Shown piece after piece: positions 9,677 through 16,969 of a DNA stretch of 64,000 nucleotides; position 1 is the stretch's first letter, and the number at the start of each line of letters is the position of its first letter. The stretch is from the NCBI GenBank assembly GCA_947503785.1, contig CANNFB010000001.1:186001-250000 (forward strand), given 5' to 3'. Source of the DNA: an uncultured Campylobacterales bacterium. GTDB lineage: Bacteria; Campylobacterota; Campylobacteria; Campylobacterales; Arcobacteraceae. The translations under genes were made by a program, and so were the position numbers. The notes beneath the pieces were generated by a model. It was not told where the DNA came from. It searched no databases and saw nothing but the letters and a program-made list of their open reading frames with translations.

Positions 9677-11140
9677 TTATTCCTTTGTTTGTATAGATGA
9701 CTGTACTTCGTATTTATTCTCTAATCTTTTAACAAGATTATTCATTAATTCTTCACTTTGTAATTGTACAATTGTACTTTTTACAGATTCATCTCTTGCT
9801 TTGTCATAAGTTCCTAATTTAGAATTATCAATTCTAAATAAAACAACTTTGTCATTTATTTTAATTGTTCCAGTTTTTTCTGTAGATACAAATAATTGAC
9901 TTAAAAAATCAGCAGTTTCTTGTGGTTGTAACCCTTCAATTTTTGCAATTGATTGTCTACTTATATTTTTAACTTCTGTTCCAACAAAATTTTCTAATTC
10001 TTTTTTTGCTAATTCATCAAGTTTTTTTGCTTTTGCAACTTGTTCATACGAAACTTTTACATCTTCTAAAGCTTTTTCGTAAGATAAAGGCTTAGATTCA
10101 TTTTTAGCTAAAACTTTTACAATAATAAATTTATCATTTTCTAAAAATGGCTTAAGTAAATCACCCTGCTTTGCATCAATGATTTGTTTATTATTTTCAG
10201 TAGAAAAAGGTAGTTTACTTTGGTCTAAAATACTTGAAGAAGTTAAGGTATCATCACCTTTTTTAATTTTAAGATATTTTTTCAATGCTTCTTTTTTAGT
10301 AAATTTACTGTCTAATTCTCTTATAACTTGTGCTTTAGCTTCATCAAATGATTTGATTTTACCATATTCTTTTTTATAATCAATTTTGAACTTACTATGA
10401 TGCTTTTTAATATCTTCTTCAGAAGAGTTTGCAGATACAACTGGAACTTCAGTAGTTTCAAAAACATATGAAACTTCTGACATATAAGCATTTTTATTTG
10501 CTTCCCAGTATTCTTTTAATTCTTTATCAGTAGCAGATACAGTAATATCTTTCATACTTAAGATTTTATAAGTAATATCATCTTCAACAAATAATAACTT
10601 GTTTAAGTTTTCTACTTCAATACTATTTGGTTTAACTTCAAATAATAATTGTACTTTTTGTAATAAAATATTTCTTTTTAATGATTCTTCAAATTTAACA
10701 GGAGTAGTTCTATTTTGTGATAAGACTTTTACATAAGTAGGTTTATCAAATTTTCCATTTATCATAAAAGCATTGTATTTTAATAACTCTTTTGCAATAT
10801 CTTGGTCAGTTACATCTAAACCTAAAGAGTCAGCATAAGTTAAAATTAAATTCTTTTGAATAACTTGCTTATAAGCAACATCTCTTAAGTTTAATTTATC
10901 AGCCATATCTTTGTTAAAAGTTTCACCAAATAACCTTGCATATTGATCATAAAGATTTGAATACTCTTCTTGATATTCTTCAACAGAAACTTCTCTATCA
11001 GCTACAACTGCTACAGTTCCGCCTTCTTTTCCAAACTCATAAGAACCCCAGCCAACAAAACCTGCTCCTACAAACGCAATAGTACTTATCCAAATTGTAA
11101 TCACAAGCCATCTTTTATGTCTTTGCATCCACGTAATCAT
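9677..11140 (-). CDS. PpiD/SurA-N-type periplasmic chaperone
   Basis: 487 residues: a short basic N-terminus, one membrane anchor (about 11-30), then a periplasmic domain. Residues about 36-170 match the SurA-like N-terminal chaperone domain of PpiD (VAVVADREVSVEEYQEEYSN, LNLRDVAYKQVIQKNLILTY). The middle and C-terminal parts are helical and show no convincing parvulin catalytic residues, so it may be a chaperone rather than an active isomerase. A gene of this type precedes ftsA in Campylobacter as well. It is the first gene of the ftsA-ftsZ operon, and its own upstream gap to recD2 is 58 bp. Confidence 0.85.
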   Translation of the reverse strand: MITWMQRHKRWLVITIWISTIAFVGAGFVGWGSYEFGKEGGTVAVVADREVSVEEYQEEYSNLYDQYARLFGETFNKDMADKLNLRDVAYKQVIQKNLILTYADSLGLDVTDQDIAKELLKYNAFMINGKFDKPTYVKVLSQNRTTPVKFEESLKRNILLQKVQLLFEVKPNSIEVENLNKLLFVEDDITYKILSMKDITVSATDKELKEYWEANKNAYMSEVSYVFETTEVPVVSANSSEEDIKKHHSKFKIDYKKEYGKIKSFDEAKAQVIRELDSKFTKKEALKKYLKIKKGDDTLTSSSILDQSKLPFSTENNKQIIDAKQGDLLKPFLENDKFIIVKVLAKNESKPLSYEKALEDVKVSYEQVAKAKKLDELAKKELENFVGTEVKNISRQSIAKIEGLQPQETADFLSQLFVSTEKTGTIKINDKVVLFRIDNSKLGTYDKARDESVKSTIVQLQSEELMNNLVKRLENKYEVQSSIQTKE

Positions 11141-11198
11141 AAAATATAATCCTCTTAAAATTTTTAGTTATAATACTAAAGATTTGCTTGAATTTTAG

Positions 11199-13517
11199 TT
11201 AAATATCTATTAGTTTATTTTTAATTGCTGCCTTAGATAGTAAATCGTTTATAACCGACTCTCGTATAGTAATCTCAAGTTTCTTACAAGCACTAACAAA
11301 AGCCTCTTCTTCCCCAACTATAAAACACATTCTTTTTGCTCTTGTGATTGCCGTGTAAAGTAGTTTTGTATTATGCATAATATAGTGAGAAAAGCTCATT
11401 GGAATTAAAGCATTTTCATACTCCATTCCTTGTGTTTTATGGATAGTTAAACAGTATGCTAAAGAGAGTAAAGAAGAAATAGTATCAAAGTCATAAAAGA
11501 CTACCATATCGTCATTTGGGTACAATACTATACATTTATTTTCATCAAAATCTAGCTTAATTATAAGTCCTAGTTGACCATTAAAAACTCTTTTTTCTAT
11601 AAAATCACTTGAACCACTTTTATACATACTCATTGTTTGAGAGCGCATATTTTCATTTTTAATATGTATTACTTTATCTGTAATTTTATACTCATAAAGT
11701 TTCGTAGAATATGCTTTACCTTTGGTATGATTGAAAAGTTTTTGAAGCTGCATATTTAAGTTTTCAACACCTAATAATCCACCTTTCATTGGTGTAATTA
11801 CTTGAAATAAAGTTAAGGCTTTATTAATTTTTTTACCTTTAATTAAATCAAAATAATTTTGAATATAAGTAGCTGAAATGTTTAAAATATTGTTTAAAAT
11901 ATGCTCTGAATTTTCACCTCTAATATCAGCAAATTCATTTGAAGAATTGGAATTTTTTTGTGAATAATAGTTTGAGATAGAGACATTTACAAACTTAAAA
12001 TCCTCATAATCTTCATCATACTTAGGAACTTCACCCTTTCTTATGTCATTTGCAATAACTGCTATTGCTTGATTTTCATTTTGACGATATATCTTAGTTA
12101 ATTTGCAAATTGGAGCTAAATCATATTTTATAGAATCAGCTAAAATATTTCCTGCACCAATCGCAGGTAATTGTCCATCATCACCTACAATTATAAATAC
12201 AGTATCATCATCGATTTTGGAAATTATTTGATAAAATGTAACTGAATTAACCATTGAAGCTTCATCAAGTAAGATAACTTTATAAGGAAAAAAATCTTTC
12301 TCTTTATGCTTTACTAAAAGTGATTGTATAGTTGCAGATACGTAACCTGTAGTATCAGAAATCCTCTGTGAAGCTATTCCACTTAATGCAATTGTAATAA
12401 TATCATCATAAGAAACTACTTCTTCAAGTAACTGTAAAATTGCTTTGCTTGATGTTGATTTACCTGTTCCTGCATAACCTATTAGAAAAAGTGTATTATG
12501 ACCTTCGTTTATTAATTCAACTGCTTTTTTTTGCTCAGTACTTAACTCAAAGCCTAAAGTTAATTGTTTTTTTACTAAATAATCATCAAAAGAAGCAATA
12601 ATTTTACGATTTAATTCACCTTCTCTTCTTTGAAAAAATTCTAAAATTCTTTTTTCTGCATAATAAAGAATTGAAGGTGCATAACGATTTTCTTTCGTTA
12701 CAAAAATTTCTTCTTCAACTAGCATTTTAGTAAGGGATTCTTCATATAAATCATTTTTATCACTAAATCGTAAAGAATCATCTAAAAGCTTATATAAATG
12801 AAACTTATCAATAGAAGAGTTACCGTTGTTATCACAATACTCTCTTAATGTATAATTTAAACATGCCATTATTCTAAACTCTGATAAAGGATCTATTCCT
12901 AAGGCTTTTGCAATTTCATCTGCACGCTTAAAACCTATTCCCTTTATATTTATTAGAAGATATGGATTCTTTTTTATTTTCTCAATTAAGTTATCTACTT
13001 CACCTAAGCTTGAATATATTCTAGTAATTAAGTTTGAAGTTACCCCAAATTTTGCTAGAAAAGAACCTAACTCACGCAAGTGCTTAAACTTTTGCCAAGA
13101 AGTGACAATCATATTAAGTTTTTTTTCTTTTATACCTTTAAACTTTAATAGCTCTTCTGGATTTTCATTTAGTATTTTTACTAACTCTTCTTCAGTATAT
13201 TTATCCACTAATTCTTTAGCGAATTTTTTACCAACACCTTTTACTATTTTTGTAAGAAAAAAGAATATTTCAGCTTCTTTAAGCTCTAAAGTATCAAACT
13301 CAAATTGAACTCCATATTTTTTATGAGTAGTCCAGTTTCCTTTTAATACAACTTCTTCACCAACAATTTTTTCAATATCAGTATCAAAATAAGCACCACA
13401 AATTTTTTGATTATTTTCTAAAACAGCAATTACATATTTTGTTTCTTCATTTGTATAAAGAACTTTTTTTATAACTCCAGAGAGTTTGAAACTTTTATAC
13501 TCTTCTTCTTTGGCCAT
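11199..13517 (-). CDS. recD2: RecD2-like SF1B DNA helicase
   Basis: 5'-3' DNA helicase of the RecD2 type, not part of a RecBCD complex. 772 residues: an N-terminal OB-like region (about 10-85), helix-hairpin-helix repeats (about 90-210, including IKGIGFKRADEIAKALG), then the motor core. Walker A GYAGTGKST is at 347-355, Walker B LLDEAS about 60 residues later, QLPAIGAGN, and the late motifs LTIHKTQGME and LYTAITRAK. The start codon shares one base with the stop of the small upstream gene, so the two are translationally coupled. Likely role in DNA repair or fork processing. Confidence 0.9.
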   Translation of the reverse strand: MAKEEEYKSFKLSGVIKKVLYTNEETKYVIAVLENNQKICGAYFDTDIEKIVGEEVVLKGNWTTHKKYGVQFEFDTLELKEAEIFFFLTKIVKGVGKKFAKELVDKYTEEELVKILNENPEELLKFKGIKEKKLNMIVTSWQKFKHLRELGSFLAKFGVTSNLITRIYSSLGEVDNLIEKIKKNPYLLINIKGIGFKRADEIAKALGIDPLSEFRIMACLNYTLREYCDNNGNSSIDKFHLYKLLDDSLRFSDKNDLYEESLTKMLVEEEIFVTKENRYAPSILYYAEKRILEFFQRREGELNRKIIASFDDYLVKKQLTLGFELSTEQKKAVELINEGHNTLFLIGYAGTGKSTSSKAILQLLEEVVSYDDIITIALSGIASQRISDTTGYVSATIQSLLVKHKEKDFFPYKVILLDEASMVNSVTFYQIISKIDDDTVFIIVGDDGQLPAIGAGNILADSIKYDLAPICKLTKIYRQNENQAIAVIANDIRKGEVPKYDEDYEDFKFVNVSISNYYSQKNSNSSNEFADIRGENSEHILNNILNISATYIQNYFDLIKGKKINKALTLFQVITPMKGGLLGVENLNMQLQKLFNHTKGKAYSTKLYEYKITDKVIHIKNENMRSQTMSMYKSGSSDFIEKRVFNGQLGLIIKLDFDENKCIVLYPNDDMVVFYDFDTISSLLSLAYCLTIHKTQGMEYENALIPMSFSHYIMHNTKLLYTAITRAKRMCFIVGEEEAFVSACKKLEITIRESVINDLLSKAAIKNKLIDI

Positions 13518-13879
13518 TAATATTCATCATTAAATTTATTGTTTTTATGTTTATCTTTACTATAGGATTGATTATTCTTCTCTTTTTGTAAAAGATTCGC
13601 ATCTTTTAATAAAATAGCTCTTTCTTCTTCAAAGGTTTTTGAGTGCTCACCTACAAACATCATAGTCTTTTCAATAAAGTTTTTAATATCAGTCATATAA
13701 GAAGAATATAATTCCATTTCTTCAGCTTTTTTAAAATCTTCATAATTCTTTAAAGTTCTAATTTTAAATTTTTCATGGTCAAAATTCTCTAACTTTAATA
13801 AAGATACAGTTCTTGTAAAGAATTTTTCTGAAACTCTTATATATCTAATTCTTAGCTGTTTTACATGTATTTCTTTAAT
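13517..13879 (-). CDS. Conserved-looking small protein upstream of recD2; no canonical start codon
   Basis: I do not recognise this protein. The only canonical start, ATG at 13717, gives 66 residues and has no ribosome site, yet the frame stays open and protein-like for 50 to 60 codons upstream, into the 3' end of arsC. That upstream part reads as a basic, helical sequence (KQLRIRYIRVSEKFF and onward). There is no ATG, GTG or TTG in that stretch. An ATT at 13877-13879 has GGAG exactly 5 nt upstream and would give about 120 residues. A lost start codon is equally possible. The stop overlaps the recD2 start. Confidence 0.55.
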   Translation of the reverse strand: MKEIHVKQLRIRYIRVSEKFFTRTVSLLKLENFDHEKFKIRTLKNYEDFKKAEEMELYSSYMTDIKNFIEKTMMFVGEHSKTFEEERAILLKDANLLQKEKNNQSYSKDKHKNNKFNDEY

Positions 13880-14220
13880 AATAACTCCATATTTTCAATT
13901 GGTCTTGCAATTACTGCTTCATCACCTTTTATAATAATAGGTCGCTCTATTAGTATAGGGTTTTCTACCATTGCATTGATGAGTTTATGTTCATCACTCT
14001 CTTCTTTTAGATTCAACTCTGTATAAACACCTTCACTTTTTCGTAAAAGATCTTTTGCATTTATACTTAATAGTTTTAATATATTTGTGATTTCTTCTTT
14101 TGTAGGCTTAGATTCTAAATAGTTAAAAACTTTTGAATCAATATTTTTTTCTTCTAATAAGTTTAAAGCATTTCTAGATTTTGAACATCTTGGGTTATGC
14201 CAAATTACTACTTCTTCCAT
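13861..14220 (-). CDS. arsC: ArsC/Spx-family arsenate reductase-like protein
   Basis: Glutaredoxin-dependent ArsC type. 119 residues with HNPRCSKSRNAL at 8-19, the catalytic Cys12, and the three arginines expected for arsenate binding (Arg60 in LLRKSE, Arg93 in IERPIII, Arg106 in IARPIE). All are intact, so true arsenate reductase activity is likely, though close homologues act on other substrates. No arsB, acr3 or arsR gene is adjacent. The downstream small gene starts inside or just after the arsC 3' end. Confidence 0.9.
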   Translation of the reverse strand: MEEVVIWHNPRCSKSRNALNLLEEKNIDSKVFNYLESKPTKEEITNILKLLSINAKDLLRKSEGVYTELNLKEESDEHKLINAMVENPILIERPIIIKGDEAVIARPIENMELLLKKYM

Positions 14221-14313
14221 AAGTATAAACCTTTTTTATTATAATTAAAGTGATTATAGCTAAAAGTTTTTTATACTATATGAAATTATTACATTTTGTA
14301 ATATTTTTATGAT

Positions 14314-15270
14314 TTAAAAAGTACTACTTAAACTAATAGTTGGTCCATAGTATTCAAATTTTAAACTATCAAATTCAATAGATCTATTTCTGTAACCAGC
14401 ACTAATTATTAAATCATCATTTTTAAAAATTTTATAACCTAAATTTACATAATAATCATAAGCAAGATTTACAGTACCACTTTTTCCAAGTGATGCACCA
14501 TATTCAACTTGTAATTTATCTTTTTCGTTTTTGAAATGCACTTCTAATGAAGGGAAAGTCCTTTTATTATTTACAGAAAGAGGTACATTAGATACAATAG
14601 GATTCCATTTCATTTTATAACTATTGTAAGCTAATCCAATTTTTATATCTTGATACTTATATAAATAATTTAGCTTATACCATGAAGTTTTAGTATCTAA
14701 ATCGCCCCCACCAATAAGTACACGCTTAAAATGTCCTTTGGTACTCATCACTTCAGCTTTTAATATATGGTTTTTATATGCAAGAGAAATTTCAGGAACT
14801 AATATATTTTCATTATCTTTTAAACCTATTTTACCTGGATAATCCCCATCATGTCTTAAATAACTATATGTAAGCTTTGGAGTTATTGAGAGATCACTAC
14901 TAAAAGGTTTTTCAGTATATTTTACTTCATCATTTAAGATATTATCATTTTTGTATTCATTTACAATTTCTATATTTTTATTTACATCTTTTTTTTGTAT
15001 TATTTGTTCTTCTATATTAGTACTATTTTCAGATATTGGCTTTTCGATTTCTATTTTTTCATTTATTATAATTGGCATTGGTTTCTTATAATTTCTAATT
15101 AAAACTTTTTTAATTTGCTTTGCTTCATCTATTCTTTGAGTATAATCTACTTCAACTTTTTTAAAGTTATATTCTATTTGTTGACTTTGCGAAAACTTGC
15201 TAAAAGGAATATATTCAGAACCTGCATATAAAGTAGCACCAATTGATAATAATAAAAAACCTCTAATCAT
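14314..15270 (-). CDS. Outer-membrane beta-barrel protein of unknown type, sharing its leader with the neighbouring omptin
   Basis: 318 residues from the ATG at 15270 (GGAG 8 nt upstream). A signal peptide (MIRGFLLLSIGATLYAGS) is followed by SEYIPFSKFSQSQQ, a segment nearly repeated in the omptin next door. A charged linker (about 45-120) precedes about 190 residues of alternating strands ending in SLSSTF, whose final Phe is the usual outer-membrane barrel insertion signal. I do not recognise the barrel, and it lacks the omptin catalytic motifs. It lies 75 bp after the omptin stop and is preceded by a copy of the omptin upstream region. Confidence 0.75.
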   Translation of the reverse strand: MIRGFLLLSIGATLYAGSEYIPFSKFSQSQQIEYNFKKVEVDYTQRIDEAKQIKKVLIRNYKKPMPIIINEKIEIEKPISENSTNIEEQIIQKKDVNKNIEIVNEYKNDNILNDEVKYTEKPFSSDLSITPKLTYSYLRHDGDYPGKIGLKDNENILVPEISLAYKNHILKAEVMSTKGHFKRVLIGGGDLDTKTSWYKLNYLYKYQDIKIGLAYNSYKMKWNPIVSNVPLSVNNKRTFPSLEVHFKNEKDKLQVEYGASLGKSGTVNLAYDYYVNLGYKIFKNDDLIISAGYRNRSIEFDSLKFEYYGPTISLSSTF

Positions 15271-15335
15271 AATAATAACTCCATAATAAAAAATCAAATT
15301 ATTTTATCATAAAGAGTAAAAAAAAGATATTAATT
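15249..15335. repeat. Duplicated promoter/leader segment, copy A
   Basis: About 87 bp covering the upstream region, ribosome site and first signal-peptide codons of the barrel gene at 14314-15270. It is nearly identical to 16395-16483 upstream of the omptin; for example TTATTTTATCATAAA and GTAAAAAAAAGATATTAA occur in both. This shows a duplication that included regulatory DNA. Confidence 0.85.
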
Positions 15336-15345
15336 TAAATATTTG

Positions 15346-16419
15346 TTATCTAGTTTGAAAGCTATAAACATACTTTAGAGTAATTAAGTCATTTGAACTT
15401 TCCACTCCCACTGTATTTGGAAGGCTCAAATTATAAGCAGTAACATAAGACCGTACCCTATTTCCTCTAATATTTGAATATTTAGTATAATCATAAGATA
15501 AAGATAAAGTTTGATTAGACGTTATATCATAATCTACTTTTGCTCCTAAGGAATACATTGATGTTTTATCAAAAGATGTATAATCAGTAAACGCAGGCAC
15601 TCTTTTATGATGAGTATCTGTAAATTCTACTTCCATCCAAGGAGTATATTTTGTATTTAAAAAAAACTTTATATTATTGTATTTTTTCTCAAACTCCGCA
15701 CCAAGGTAAAAACCTTTATACTCTTGATTATAAGTAATCCCAATACCTGAAAAAGTACCTTCTAAATCCCTTAAACTCCCAGAAGAAGAATAAATATAAG
15801 AACCATCATAAGCCTCAAAAAGTTGCTTTTCCCACTTGTAACCAAGGTTTGCTTTTAATTTTGTAGTTTTATTAATATAATATTCTTTTTTAATTCCTAA
15901 ATCCAAAATTCGAATATCTTTAACTTGAGTATTTTCATGATGTGACCAGTGAGTCCATGTATCTGGCGCTGAATTAGATAACCAATCATAATCATCCATA
16001 AGACCATTGCCATCTTTTAAATTCATTTTATAATTAGCAAATAATTCAACATCATATTTTTTATACTCTATTCCTAAACCAAATAGCTTTATATTATCCG
16101 CATTCCATGTTAATTGACTAATTTTACGTCCATTATTTAAATTATAAATGTATTGTTCTGATTTTGAATTAAAATTTGATAAAGAAGTACTTATTTTAAA
16201 TGTATTTTTTAATATTGCCTTATTAATATAAGGATGTTCTATATTTTCTTTTATTTTTGTTTTTTGTTCTAAATTCTTAATTTTATAGTTATTATCTTTT
16301 TCAACTTTTATAAATTTATTTTTTACTTGTTGCTTTTTTGAAAACTCACTAAAGGGCATGTACTCTGAATTTGCGTATAAATTTAAACATACTAAAACTA
16401 ATAAAAAACTTCTAATCAT
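15346..16419 (-). CDS. Omptin-family outer-membrane aspartyl protease
   Basis: Surface protease of the OmpT/Pla/PgtE family. The 357 residues have a signal peptide (1-17), an extra 65-residue N-terminal segment (SEYMPFSEFSKKQQ onward), then a ten-strand barrel collinear with OmpT: GRKISQLTWN at 98-107, MDDYDW at 141-146 (Asp143 and Asp145 match OmpT Asp83/Asp85), PDTWTHWSHHENTQV, DGSYIYSSSGSLRD, and DTHH at 268-271 (Asp268/His270 match Asp210/His212). All four catalytic residues are present, so activity is expected. It ends in YSFQTR, four residues beyond the usual terminal Phe. The start has AGGAG upstream. Confidence 0.93.
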   Translation of the reverse strand: MIRSFLLVLVCLNLYANSEYMPFSEFSKKQQVKNKFIKVEKDNNYKIKNLEQKTKIKENIEHPYINKAILKNTFKISTSLSNFNSKSEQYIYNLNNGRKISQLTWNADNIKLFGLGIEYKKYDVELFANYKMNLKDGNGLMDDYDWLSNSAPDTWTHWSHHENTQVKDIRILDLGIKKEYYINKTTKLKANLGYKWEKQLFEAYDGSYIYSSSGSLRDLEGTFSGIGITYNQEYKGFYLGAEFEKKYNNIKFFLNTKYTPWMEVEFTDTHHKRVPAFTDYTSFDKTSMYSLGAKVDYDITSNQTLSLSYDYTKYSNIRGNRVRSYVTAYNLSLPNTVGVESSNDLITLKYVYSFQTR

Positions 16420-16483
16420 AAATAAAAACTCCTAATAAAAAATTATTTTATCATAAAATGTAAAAAAAAGATATTAAATTAAA
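16395..16483. repeat. Duplicated promoter/leader segment, copy B
   Basis: Partner of 15249-15335. It holds the upstream region, ribosome site and first codons of the omptin gene, and its distal end runs into the stop of fliW. Similarity extends into the coding region for the signal peptide and the EYxPFSxFSxxQQ segment. Confidence 0.85.
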
Positions 16484-16853
16484 ATTTAGGAAGTAGTTGG
16501 TCAAAAAGTTCTAAACCTAATATAGAAGAATCTAAATGAATTTGACCCATTTTGAAACTTTTATTATTAAGAATTATTGGAGAGAAGGTATTTAAAGAGT
16601 TTTCAGTATTTGTTCCTTGAAGGACAAATATGTAATATATTGAGATGTCATCAAAGTTTGTGATTTCTAGCTTTTTCATAAATTCATCAGGCAAGGTAAA
16701 TGTTACTTTTTTTAAAGCTCCAAAGTTCATAAGTCTTATTTCTTTTTCACTTTTAACTGCAGTGATTGTAGAAAAAAAATCATCTACTTTTTTATAAATA
16801 AACTCTTTCTCATCTTTAAAACCATCAATTGGTAAAGTAACTTCAAACTTCAT
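16479..16853 (-). CDS. fliW: Flagellar assembly factor FliW
   Basis: Binds flagellin and the regulator CsrA, coupling flagellin export to its translation. 124 residues with the family pattern: an opening strand (MKFEVTLPIDGF), KVDDFFSTI, LMNFGALKKVTFTLP, YYIFVLQG, then the signature FSPIILNNKSFKMGQIHLDSS. Length fits the usual 125-145. It is divergent from the fliK-like gene and heads the minus strand ahead of the omptin gene. No csrA is visible in the window. Confidence 0.85.
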   Translation of the reverse strand: MKFEVTLPIDGFKDEKEFIYKKVDDFFSTITAVKSEKEIRLMNFGALKKVTFTLPDEFMKKLEITNFDDISIYYIFVLQGTNTENSLNTFSPIILNNKSFKMGQIHLDSSILGLELFDQLLPKF

Positions 16854-16969
16854 CTATTTGCCTTAGAATAATTTTGTTTCTTTATTGTATAAAAAATACT
16901 CTTAATATTCTGTAGAAAAGTTTGTAGTTATTTTTTTAATAACTTTTCATTTTATGATATACTTCTTCT

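Noticed and set aside
13861-14220. An arsenic resistance operon
   Set aside because: Only arsC is present; no regulator or arsenite pump is encoded nearby.
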